In this document: positions 32,027 through 42,901 of the stretch, piece after piece
Numbering within the stretch: position 1 is the first letter of the stretch
How the letters are laid out: each line of letters starts with the position of its first letter
NCBI GenBank assembly: GCA_036784855.1
Contig: JAZDSV010000001.1
Span: 1-64,000, forward strand
Direction of reading: 5' to 3'
Length of the DNA: 64,000 nucleotides
Origin: Aphelidium insulamus
Lineage: Eukaryota > Aphelidiomycota > Aphelidea > Aphelidiaceae
The notes under the pieces: generated by a model
Told to the model about the DNA's origin: nothing
Database searches by the model: none
The model's input: the letters and a program-made list of their open reading frames with translations, nothing else
Translations under genes and position numbers: made by a program

Positions 32027-35000
32027 TTAGCCAGCGTTGAAGCGCCGCTCTGCATTACACATGTCATTGGGCACATAGAGCTCTCATAGACATATACACT
32101 CACCGAACCGCTCCACCTTTTCCAGAAAGTAGGCGTGATGCTTGAGTGGGATAAACTGTTGAAATGTGCGCAGCATTGGCCACATAGTTGCGGTACCCGT
32201 CACCTCGTCAGTGGATACGAAGATGCTCTCTAGTCCCGTCACCAGTTCGTTCACTTTGACTTGTTTCTTCTTGTACCCTTTAAGTAGTGACTGGAATTGT
32301 GCGTACTGCGCGGCTGTCATGGACGCCTTCAGCTGCACATTTATGTTAGGCTTGAACAAGTAGTCTGGATAGTAATACTTGGTCCAGGTATTCCTTGGCT
32401 GCAACTTTGCGGTGGACAGACCCTTCATCCAATGGCGGTGTCGTGACCTCTCTTGCTGGCGCCGACATTGGCTGGCTAGTAATTTGGCTGGTCGAGTGAC
32501 GGAGTTGTAGCTTTAAGTCAGTTTCCGCGGGAGCGGGCTCATACTCGATTACATTTGCACTCTTGCGCGACAGTAGTGAGACTGACAAGTGCGCGGGAGC
32601 GGCCAGGGCATCCCGTGCTGCTACGATGTAAGTAATGTAGACTGATCTGACCCAACTTTGACTGTCACAAGTTATACGCACCGGATGTCGGCCGTGCCGA
32701 ATTGCCCAGCATGTCATTCAAGGTTCTCCGTCCCAGATTCTCCACGTTGGTCAGGTCATCCCGGCGCCGCTTCAGACCACTGAAGGCAGGGAATTGAGGA
32801 GCGACGCTGGATTCCAATTTGGGTTTCATCTGCAACTTTTTGGACGCGGCATCGAGCAGCCCCAAATGCCCGGGTTTGCGGTCGTCGTTATCTGCCTCGG
32901 TTGATACTAGAGGTTTGCTGTTATCAGAATTATTCGTCGATGCCGGCGCCGTCATCGCTGACTCTGATTCGGCCGCCGTAGTCTTGTGGAGGCGAACAAA
33001 GCGAGTCAGTCCGACAATGACCTCGCCGTATGAGCTGTACTTTTTCAAGTGAGGCCGCACCCATACTGGCAGTTGCGCGACGCTGGAAGGGGTGCCGAAA
33101 CGTTCGTCACACAGCAACACTGCTCCCCTGTCCATTCAGTTAGCTACTACTGTTGATAACATGATATAACATGCCAGTCATTTTTGTGTCTGATGGCTCG
33201 TCCAATGGCTTGGTTTACAGCTCGTGCCGCCTGTTGCTTGTACCAACTGTCGCCCTGAATAATTAACTGGCAGAACTCATTAGTAGTGCACGAACCGACA
33301 GAGTGACAACAGCAGCATTGTTGTCGCGCTTGTTGTGCATGTCGTCGAGGAATTCGCGCTTCAGCTTAACTTTTGGGTCTTTGAACGAAGGGTACGGGAT
33401 GCCGGTGATGACAACCGCCCTCGCGCGAGTGTCGGAGAAATCAATTCCTTCGCTTGCCTTTCCGCGACAAACCGCCATGAAGATCGCACCACGGCCTTTA
33501 TCACTGATTGTTGCGTAGAACTGGTCAATAGCTTTGCCAAAATCGACCTTTCCCTTTGGCTCCACGAATATTTCCTTTAATGCCAACAAACGCTCCCAAA
33601 CTGATTTTTCCACATTGCGAGGCTAAGTTATTAATGGTCAGATTGGATCGGCCAAGTAGTAACACACCTTGCTCTGCCAGCGCTGTATGCAAATCTCCAT
33701 CACAGAGTACGATGGAAAGAACACCAACAACCCATCCGGTATTATCCGGGAAAAATTCACTATAGCTCTAAGCTCGAAGACAACATATGATAGGCAACTG
33801 ACCCAATGCGTTTCCCAGATCATTTTGGTACGTGCCGTCGGATCGGGTCTTGTATGAAGCATTCAGCGCTCCACCAGAGGGTCCTTTTGGTACCACGCCT
33901 ATAAGCAGCTGGCTGGGATCAATGATGTGTGGATTTTCCAAACAATGGGGAAATGGACTGGTGACGTTAATTGAGTTGGTCTAGCAATGAAGGACACACA
34001 CGATCACTGACATTCCAAGTTCTGCCGCGAATGATTCTAGTGGCGCAAGGGTTCCACTGGTGAGAATCACGGAGCGACAGCCTTGTTGCAAGAGTGACTT
34101 CATGGCCACACCAGAGTTAAAGCACCAGAAGCTCAATGTTCGTCCGATGGCACTGTCAGCAGACGACCAAATGCTTTCCGCTCGGGATTTAATCTGCGGT
34201 TTTGACGGCGTGATGTACACCTGAACTATTAGCGGATCAATGACCATTATGTGACCTTGCCTTGAAGCTCTTGCCAAACGAACCATCATCATGGTTCTCG
34301 CGATTAAAGACAGTTTTAAGCGTAGAAAGAAATGCGTCCAAGTGACACTTTGCACTGTGGCGTGAGTGGCCCCGTTCTGAGAAGTCAATAAAATCTTTTT
34401 GATAAGAGCTGCACATGCAAACCTTGATTCAAAATTTGAACTGCAGTTTCGCAAATCGATATCAAGTTACTGACGTTGTCAAAGTTGACGTTGATTTTGT
34501 CGTAAAAGTCAAAGATCCAGTCCCCGGGTCGAATCAGTTCGTTTGCCGATCCCAGACCGAGTGAGCACAGGCTCTCATCAAATTTGACAAGCACGGCTAC
34601 CACTATGAGGTACTGAAAAATTAAGGTACCAAAGTAAATACCTTTGAGAACCAGAAATGTGTCAGAGTTGTGCTGTCGATATTCCATCTTCTCGTTGCAG
34701 AGGTCGCAGCAGAGCTGCGCCTCCCTAACGCATGCGGTAATCTCTTCCGATGTCAGCTCAAATGAAGAAACTTCTCCACAACTGCTCTCCAAATTGTGCG
34801 CTTCATCAAAAATTAAAACACTGTTGGCAACTTTGATTTGCTGTGATGTTCGGGAATTGGGGTCGATCAGATAATTGTATGGCAGGAACACGACATCAGC
34901 GTGCTCCTGCAGCGCTCTGCTTAAATAGTATGGACATGCACTATGCGCTTGAGTTACAAGAAATCATTGGTTGCGCGCATACGAATTATCACGGCCAAAT

Positions 35001-35856
35001 TGGATCAGCTCCTCAATGTCCATCACATCAGAGCATCCGGCATAGTTCTTCACCGATGCAACATTGGTGTGAAAGTTGCAAGACTTTTGCATCACGTGCT
35101 GTCTGCACATTGTGGAGCATGCGGCATTCGATGTGGCTTTCGAGACTTCAGGATGGATGCACATTTGATTCCGAGATCCGAGGACGCATACTTTAGCGGT
35201 TCTGGATCATCAGGTCAGCTTTATTAATCACATCGAACTTGCCTGTATGCAGTGTTTCGCAGCTCTTGAATAGTTTGCGATAATTGAGAGTGTGTACGAG
35301 AGGCGTAAAATATCTTGGGCATAGGGTCATTGTGAAAGTTTTCTGCCGAGTAAACTTGTTGCCATGTGTAACGATACCGAAATTACACGCACCCAACTCT
35401 GGCCTGGCGGAGATAGCACGCTCCAGTTGATTTGTGAGGTTCTGGCGAAAGTCAGAGTCCCCGCCCATTGCAGTCAGCTCCGCTTGACTGAATCGGTTGT
35501 GCAGTTGGTGGTTGGACTTGTAAGCTTGAAGCCTGGTATGCGCAATTACTTTGGTGAAGTACTTCAACACCGCACCATACCATGCCAGACTGGCACACAG
35601 TAAGCTGAGGGTTTTTCCTGTGCCCGTAGGACTCTCGAGCAGCGCATTCTCCTTCTATCGCGGCACATTAGTGTGAACAAGTCACCTTGGCATTGCTCAC
35701 CCCGCGTAGACTGGCCACAATTTTGTCCATGTAGTCGCGTTGCAATGGGTAAGCATTGTATGGGAACTCGACGGATATGCCCTGGGTGAGTTGCGCGTCA
35801 GCGACGATGAATGAGCGGAACCTTTGTACACTTGCCTCGATATCATACAGCGGCAT
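32027..35856 (-). CDS. RTEL1: RTEL1, regulator of telomere elongation DEAH helicase
   Basis: Many-exon gene starting at 35856. It shows Q-motif [19 protein letters not shown], Walker [20 protein letters not shown], motif Ia [20 protein letters not shown], Fe-S region [17 protein letters not shown] with cysteines and [18 protein letters not shown] and the DEAH box IFDEAHNLE. The second helicase half includes [46 protein letters not shown] and RAIRH-type motif VI near 33,200. [12 protein letters not shown] and a C-terminal harmonin-like domain ([34 protein letters not shown]) separate RTEL1 from CHL1/DDX11 and FANCJ. RTEL1 takes apart D-loops, G-quadruplexes and T-loops. The last tiny exon (32027-32050, RRFNAG) is a proposal; without splicing the stop is at 32084. 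The intron 35202-35242 uses GC. Confidence 0.93.
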
Positions 35857-35934
35857 TCAAGCTATTGTGTGCTTGCTCAGCGCGGGATGTGTAAGAGACG
35901 CCTAACAATGATCAACATTGAGTGAGTTATTATA

Positions 35935-36729
35935 TTATTGCTTGTACGCCGGCATGCCTATGCACTCGGACATTGAGACAATGGTGTAGCCATGACTCTG
36001 TACCAGGTTAATCAGGTCCGGCAGGTTGGCGGCGGTGGTCGCGTGTATGTCGTGGTTGAGTGAGATGAAGTTGTCCGTTTTACTGTTGGTCCTACTCAAT
36101 GCGCTCACATATGCGTCGTTGATCTCGCTCGCGGTGGCGAATGAGTAGTCCATAGTGTCCATGGACCAGTAGATGTAGCTCATCTGGTGGTCGGCGAGGT
36201 ACTGCAGCGCAAATGGGGAGCTGCTGCCGTAGGGGAAGCGGAAAAAGTTGACGTCCTTACCGATGGCATTCTTAATAGCCGCGCCAGTGTTAGTGAGCTG
36301 TTTCAAGGCCTCGGCATCGCTAATAGTGGCAAAGTCCGGGTGGTCCCACGAGTGCGATGCAATATCATGGCCTTCTGCGTATGCGCGTTGCGCGAACTTG
36401 GCACCCTCGGGAGTAGAGATGGAACTGCCGAGCACGAAAAATGCAGCCTTGACATTCTTCTCCTTGAGAACGTCGAGAACAGTGTCACTGGGTCCGGATG
36501 CGGGCCCATCGTCAAATGTCAGGACAAATTGGCCCGGCTTAAGACAGCCAGTGAATGTAATTTTTGTGGGGTCTGCCGATGGTAGGGCCGGTCCTTGTAC
36601 AGTAGCCGGAGGAGCAGTCGCAGCAGGCGCTGTGTAACCTGGGCGGCATTTCACTGGTAACGGCTTTGCATCGAGGAGAGCGGCAGTTAATGCAACGCAA
36701 GTCAGTACATATGCGGGTATCGCGTACAT
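35935..36729 (-). CDS. Secreted polysaccharide deacetylase, chitin-deacetylase-like
   Basis: Single-exon 264-residue protein. A signal peptide (MYAIPAYVLTCVALTAALLDA) is followed by a short Pro/Ala-rich linker, then a NodB domain (carbohydrate esterase family 4). Motif 1 is LTFDDGPASG (catalytic base and metal Asp), motif 2 HDIASHSWDHPDF (metal histidines), motif 3 FFRFPYGSS. The C-terminal DFISLNHDIH supplies motif 5. It would act outside the cell on chitin or a related acetylated glucan; chitin is the likely substrate in a fungus. The start is taken at 36729 because a signal peptide begins there. No introns, unlike most neighbours. Confidence 0.9.
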   Translation of the reverse strand: MYAIPAYVLTCVALTAALLDAKPLPVKCRPGYTAPAATAPPATVQGPALPSADPTKITFTGCLKPGQFVLTFDDGPASGPSDTVLDVLKEKNVKAAFFVLGSSISTPEGAKFAQRAYAEGHDIASHSWDHPDFATISDAEALKQLTNTGAAIKNAIGKDVNFFRFPYGSSSPFALQYLADHQMSYIYWSMDTMDYSFATASEINDAYVSALSRTNSKTDNFISLNHDIHATTAANLPDLINLVQSHGYTIVSMSECIGMPAYKQ

Positions 36730-37040
36730 GGTGGTATAAATTATATGTATATGTATGCGATGCGTGGGACCGGAGAGCATGTTTATATATTGCGCGGCAT
36801 GCCCCACGCCGATTGGTCGCCATGATGTTCTCGGCGGCATCTGCTGCGAGCATTGTTGCCGTGGACACACATGCCTGCATGGAGTATTGCAACAACAGAG
36901 CACTGTAGATAGCATACACTAAAATACTGCCATGACGGAGCGCTAAGTATCGTTGAAGCTATTTCTTTTTTTCCCTACCAAGTCTTTTTTTTTCCACTCC
37001 ACCAGATGCCGTTCCATCTTTCTTTTTTCCACTACAGTTG
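36730..37040. other. Divergent promoter region, deacetylase and sugar transporter
   Basis: 311 bp between divergent starts. It includes a pyrimidine-rich tract (36961-37032) just before the transporter ATG, which may be leader sequence. No other gene is visible. Confidence 0.5.
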
Positions 37041-38855
37041 ATGCTCCGCGGCGGCCATTTGCTCACATTCTTTGCGGCGCTGGGCGGCCTACTCTTTGGC
37101 TACGACACTGGCATTATCAGGTGCGTGTGTGTGTATGGGTGTGGGTGTGTGTTTATCAACGCATGCGTGTGCGTATCATCGCTTGACACCTCGTCAGTGG
37201 GTCCATTTTGTATATTCGTCAAGAGTTTGCATTGTCGCCGCTGCAAGAGTCATGGGTGGTGTCGGTGACGGTGGTGGGTGCCATGGCGGGCGCCATCCTG
37301 TCTGGCGCACTTAATGATCATCTGGGCCGGCGGCCTACCACGCTGTTGTCCAGTGTGGTATTTGTGTTGGGTGCTGCGCTGATGGCGTGGGCGCGGCACG
37401 TCAGCGTGCTGGTGCTGGGTCGGTTCGTGGTCGGTGTGGCCATCGGTATCGCGTCCATGACTAGTCCGCTGTACATATCAGAGGTGGCTCCGGCGGAACG
37501 GCGCGGTCAGTACGTCTCCTACAATGTATTTGCCATTACGGGCGGCCAATGCGTGGCCTACTTTTGCGCGCTGGCTCTGGCAGACGTGCCCGACGGGTGG
37601 CGATGGATGCTAGGCGCGTCTGCTCTGCCGGCCATCTTGCAGTTTCTGGGCATGTTGGTAATGCCGGAGAGTCCACGGTATTTGCTGGCGCGTGGTCGCG
37701 CCATTGAAGCCCGTGCGGCCTCCGACTACTTTGACCTCCATCACACTGACGCTGTTCCGACCGAGTCCGCCACTGCTGCCAGCATCAGTTCCCTGGATTG
37801 TGCAGCGCTGGGTGTTGATACCACTGACACTGCCAGCAGTGTAGAAGAGTGTCGCCTGACAATTGTCGATTCTGCGCCAGACTCCACACAAGTCTTTGCT
37901 GGTAGCCACCAGCAACAACAGTCACTCCTCCAGTCGCTCACCGTGATATGGACGACTCCAGCGCTGAGGCGAGCGTTGATTATCGCCGTGGGTCTGCTTT
38001 CTTTCCAGCAGCTGTGCGGCGTCAATGTGGCCATGTACTATTCCGCCCGCATTATACAAATGGCCGGCGTCGAGTCCAACTCGCAGGCAATTCTGCTCAG
38101 CTCGGCGGTGGCACTGGCGAATGCTGCTGCCACGCTGCTCGCTATGTACTTGATCGATCGCGTGGGCCGCCGTCCCCTGCTCCTGGTCACCATTATGGGA
38201 CTGGTGGTGTCGCTGCTGGGACTCGCTGTTGGCTTTGGCATGGCTGCTGATGGCACTCATGAACAAGACGGACAAATTGGAGCGTCCGTTAGCGCGTTAA
38301 ATGACCCTGACAGTACTCCAGCGAGCGCCATAATTGCTGTGCTGTCCTTGACCTTGTATGTGCTGTTCATGGGCAGTGGGATGGGTACGTGCCTATGGTA
38401 TTGGCTGTGACTCTTCATACAGATAATTGATAGGTTGCGTGCCCTGGACAATAATGTCAGAGGTGTTTCCGAGTGCGTCCAGTGGGGTTGGAGGCTCGAT
38501 TGCCACCGCTGCAAATTGGGCATGCAATTTCCTGGTCTCATTGACTTTCTTGCCGCTCACCGCTGCTATATCCATCGCGGGCACTTTTTATCTGTACGCC
38601 GGCATGTCCGTCCTGGCGTGGGTGTTTGTATGGCAGCTTGTGCCAGAGACTCGCGGTCGCACAGTTGCCGAGATCCAAAGACTGCTGGCCGGCGAAGCAT
38701 CCGGTAACTCTGGCAGCACTGGCCAGACAATCATTGGCGGTGTTGGGAAACCTGTACGACAGTCTGCGGCATACCAGCCGCTCAATGACGATTTTGAGGG
38801 AGACGGTGGAGCCGCTGTTTTATCCGCAAGCAATGACACCATCACATCACATTAA
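37041..38855 (+). CDS. MFS sugar/inositol transporter
   Basis: Three exons (37041-37120, 37198-38384, 38434-38855) encode 562 residues with about twelve membrane helices. FAALGGLLFGYDTGIISG is the first signature, LNDHLGRRPTTLLS the loop 2-3 motif (here DHLGRR), PESPRYLLARGR closes helix 6, QQLCGVNVAMYYSARII matches helix 7, DRVGRRPLL the loop 8-9 motif, VPWTIMSEVFP helix 10 and VPETRGRTVAEIQ the end of helix 12. This is the sugar porter family, proton symport or uniport. A ~60-residue insert in the central loop (about 37740-37930) is unusually long. The substrate cannot be told from sequence. Confidence 0.95.
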
Positions 38856-38992
38856 TGAACGTTGAACATTTATGGACACGGACTTGCAGACCAACTTACG
38901 CATCAGCTGCTGCCGCCGGAGTTTGTAGCAAATCGTGCAGGGACCACCGGCGCAGCGTCTATGCCATGATTATTTGATCGCATTGCACACAA

Positions 38993-40332
38993 TCACACAG
39001 CACCAGCCTTGATCATGGCCTTCTTCTCCTTGCCGGCCAGTTCAGCCGTCAACGTGTCTCGGACCACCGCGACCTGCCTGACAAGCATCTCCAGCGCGGA
39101 CTTGGGTGCCAGCCCGCGATGTGCTAAAACAAATCGTCAATAAAATAGTATATATCACGTAACTTGCCCAGAATTGCGCTGTTGACGGCATCCGCCACTA
39201 GAGATCTTTGCTCAAGAGAGAGCAAGTCACCCACTGGAGAAGTTTGTGGGTCTTGGTACGCAATAAGCGCCACGACATCCTTGACAGAGTTATAACAGGT
39301 ATATCATACACACTTCAACGCCTACACATACTCGAAGTGTGCCGAGAAGCCTCGGGCGCACCACGCCAAACTTGCCGAGAACTTGCTGGGCGTATTGAAG
39401 CGCCGCCGACTGATTATCCCGACGGACCAGTTCGATAAAGTGCAAGCAGTGCAGCTGGAATGCCACGGAGAGGGGGTCCAGTGCGCCGGCACAAGACAGA
39501 TTAACGGCCGGCTGCAGCGAACTGCTGGCTGCTGACTGCGAAGAAGAATCCGGGCCAGCCACCACTGACGCCAATGAGTGGTTGCTAGTGCTGCTGCCGC
39601 CGCCGCTGACAATACTGTCCACGGGTGATAGATCATTGGCGGACGCGCGTTTGGAACCGGTGCCGCGTGTGGCAGAGCTGGCAGAATAGAATTGCATGAA
39701 ATCGGCACGGTTAATGTCGGCCACAACGCCGGGAAAATGCTGCTGGCAGTGTTCAAGCGCCGCGTCCACCTTGCCTTTCAGCAACAAGTCCATCAGCTCT
39801 TTCGACATAGTAGTTGTCAGTCAGCGCCGTCAACATGCACACACACGAGATATCTTTCAACAACACTTTACGTACGCTTCCGTGCCGCCATTGTCTGTCC
39901 CATGGCCACCAGGCCGTGGTCGGCTAGCTTGGATACTTGCGGGTGCGGCACGGATTGCCGGGCATGCATTGCGGGGCCGTCCGTGGCCACTTCATCAACT
40001 TCCATCATTATATTGTCGTCGCTGCCAACAACGCTGTTCTTCGTGGTCGTAGCACCAGCCGTAGCTTCTGCGGCCAAGGTATGTACGGGTCTGTAGGCGG
40101 TTGTCTTTGCCTTTAAAGGTGTGGTGGCTGCTGTCTGAGGTGTTGGGGCGGCGCCATCTGTGCCGAGATCGTAGGCGATGGCGGCGGCAAATGACTTGGC
40201 CGCCTCCTCGTTGCAGTGGTAGACCAGGTAGGACAGCACTACGTGGCGCACAGTCGAGGCTGCATCTGCCGGCAATACTGTGTCGCGGTACGGTGGAGCC
40301 TGGTCCGCGTCGTCGGGGTTCTCTTGCGCCAT
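38993..40332 (-). CDS. RanBPM-like LisH-CTLH-CRA protein (GID/CTLH complex subunit)
   Basis: Four exons (39876-40332, 39332-39798, 39168-39279, 38993-39123), 388 residues. LisH region TVRHVVLSYLVYHCNEEAAK, a ~90-residue low-complexity linker, CTLH region LMDLLLKGKVDAALEHCQQH, then after a Ser-rich insert CLHFIELVRRDNQSAALQYA, and the CRA part DVVALIAYQDPQTSPVGDLL with VADAVNSAIL. It resembles RanBP9/10 (Gid1) most but lacks the SPRY domain; GID8 is the alternative. Such proteins scaffold the GID/CTLH E3 ligase. The intron 39124-39167 has the donor GCAAGT. The neighbouring gene encodes GID4, another subunit of the same complex. Confidence 0.87.
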
Positions 40333-40629
40333 CTTGTGTATTGTATTGTAGTGTTGCAGCTGGCTTAAACAGTTCAGTGATTAAGCAGGTACAAGTAAGC
40401 AGGTACGATACATGCAACGCTATCTCCGTATGTCTGTAAGTAACGTTTCCCAATACACGCCCAGAACTGCGCTTGTACACTTGAATAAGTGCAAGTCTAA
40501 TGAATGTGCAGCATATAACCTCTGTGGTCAACGAACAACATCAAGACAAGCACCCTATTAAGCAAGAGAGCAATACAAAAGAGACAGCAATCAAAACGCT
40601 TTATAACCTTGCACAACAACTCCAATGCA

Positions 40630-42159
40630 TCAGCGAAACTCAAACGACCCAAATGATCGATCTGGGTCGTGCACCAGCGACAACTGCTGGAACCTTGTAA
40701 TATACGATTAATAGTGCACCAAAATACATGACATAATACATCACACTTACCACTCTGAATTCTTGTAGTAGTAGAAGCCAGAGAAGTTGTGCGTAGTCAC
40801 GTCGTAGCACATGTAGTAGAAACCGGTGAAACTGGCGCCATTTATCGACCGCACTCTATGGTCAGGCACAAGAAAATGCTCTGTGAAAGGCATTAACTTC
40901 GGTAGAGTACAATAATGATAATAATATGTACCTTTCCATCGCATAAAAATATGCTTCCGCTGCGAGAAACTCGGAATAAATCCGTCTTGGCTGTTGAGAT
41001 AGGTTTCGTATTCGCCGAATGCGGGAAACTTTGACCAATGCTGCTGGTCAACTTCCCTGTCAGCGTCCCACTTGCCCGTCAACAACGAATTCCTTTCACT
41101 GATGATTTCAGCTTCAAAGAATGTGGTCAGCACCGGATACTCCTAAATGGCAATTAATAAGATAAATGGATGCCATTCATCAGCATCACTTACCTCCGTC
41201 AAACCTCGGATGGACAGGTAGCCGCATAACGTTGATGCGTCCATGTTGACATCTTTTATGACGACCGATACTTCGTGGCAGTAGTTTGCGCTTTTTTGCT
41301 CCCCGAAAAACCTGGCACCCGGATACAGCGAGCCCAGAGTGGAGGACGGCACTCGTCGATCAAACATGCGTGAAAATAGTATTCGGCTGGCCACATCTTC
41401 TGCGCTTTCCACTGGGAGCGTCGGATTAATTGCGGTAGGAGTTCGGTGTGCTATATCAGCAGCGGCACCAACTGAGATGCCAAGTGCTGCGCTAATGGTG
41501 GAAGAGGCGCGCCGCAAATCCTTGTTTCCAGTGTCCGCATTGGTCGTCGAGTTAACTGTCCGATTTCGAGAGCCGATGGCAGCCGATGAGTTTTCCTTGT
41601 CTTCAGACTCATCAAAGGGCGAGTCGGCGGCTTCGGTGACCGTGTCGTGAGAGTCGGTTATGCGGGGTGACGATATGCTGCGGAGCGGCTGTTGCCGAGC
41701 CGTCGTCATGTTGATTTCTGGAAGTTGGTCGATTTCCATCGCATGTGGCGGCGCATCCGGTGCAGCTGAGTGGCCAGTTGCAGCCAGCGGGGCAGCAACG
41801 GCCTCTTTGTTCTGGTGGCCGACGTGCGGCCCGGGGGAGTAGATGAGTGTGGAGTCGCTGACGGCAGTTTGTCCACGTGAATTGCCGTTCAGACCGTTTG
41901 CCGTCGGCAGAGTCTGCACGCCTGGCAGCACGAATCGCGGGCCGCCACCACGCTGGTGTGTATCAATGCCGGGTGACAGGGGGTCCGAAAGGGATGACGG
42001 GGGTGCGGCAGAGATCGGCGACAAGTGGCTGACAGTCGGGGACGGACCCTGCCGAGCGGCCAGATGCCCCGGCGAGAGAGAGGAAGTGGTTGGGCTGGCC
42101 GGCGAGGCAAACATTAGCTGCTGCAGAGGCGGCGACTGGCGCCCGAATGTGGACGGCAT
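40630..42159 (-). CDS. GID4: GID4/Vid24, substrate receptor of the GID/CTLH E3 ligase
   Basis: Exons 41194-42159, 40932-41142, 40751-40880 and 40630-40693 join in frame to 456 residues. The first ~270 residues are Ser/Pro-rich and disordered. The beta-barrel receptor domain follows: SSTLGSLYPGARFFGEQKS, TLCGYLSIRGLTEE, VLTTFFEAEII, DQQHWSKFPAF, FMRWKEHFLVPDH, GASFTGFYYMCYD and GFYYYKNSEWFQQLSLVHD, closing with FEFR. GID4 binds N-terminal proline degrons and, in yeast, drives turnover of gluconeogenic enzymes. An extra 5' exon may exist: an open frame from 42464 ends at a donor at 42292 that could splice to 42207 in frame. Confidence 0.92.
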
Positions 42160-42901
42160 AGACTGAATGGTAGCGACGGCGGCGGTGCAAGAATCGCGGA
42201 AGCTCTGCAGGAAGTTATATGCAAGGAAGTTATATACATGTTATATGCTGTATATATGCAAGGACCAGTATGCACAGCATATGTAAATACCTGTACGCGA
42301 CGACGTGCTGTGTGGAGAGAGATGCGGAGAGTCACGACACGCTCTACCGTCGATGTGCAGTCTGCGTACGGAATGTGGACGCGATATGTCGGCGCTGCAA
42401 TGTGCGGAATGAAACACGCAGCTGTTCGATCATTCGTCCAACGCTGTCGACCAATCACGTGCAAGCGCGTGGATCTTGCAAGGAGCCAATTGCATTTGGG
42501 TAATTCCTTTAGTGGATCGTGTCATAGTGTAGCTTTCATAGCCAAATAATCTAGATTAAACTCTAACGATAATACCGTAATCCTGTACCTGTACATGTAA
42601 ACGTAAACTTTCTGCCGTCGCCGTCTGCCTTCTGCTCAAGAAGGCTTCGAATCAATTGATGATACGTGCACTGGCTATGCAGCTAAAAGCAATGACACTT
42701 GTTTCAGCCTTGTAAAACTATTTACAATCAACTTATTCTAGACGTGCAAGATCCATTGTAATGCTTTTTTTATGAACATTTTGAAGTGGCATTTTCACGT
42801 GACTACCGGCAGGGACAGGTGCTAAAAATAGCGACGTTTCTAATTTTATCCGACGGCTGTGAGGCTCAGTTTTTAAGCAACACTACCTTCTCCACGATAT
42901 C
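42160..42901. other. Divergent intergenic region, GID4 and PP2C
   Basis: 742 bp between divergent genes. 42207-42464 may contain an upstream GID4 exon and intron; the remainder is AT-rich with no conserved ORF or RNA gene that I can name. Confidence 0.5.

Noticed and set aside
32027-35856. CHL1/DDX11 or FANCJ as identity for the Fe-S helicase
   Set aside because: The C-terminal harmonin-like domain and the CDERF-type motif after the helicase core fit RTEL1.
40500-40700. 66-residue plus-strand ORF
   Set aside because: It covers the last GID4 exon in antisense; the minus-strand reading completes GID4 with its conserved end.
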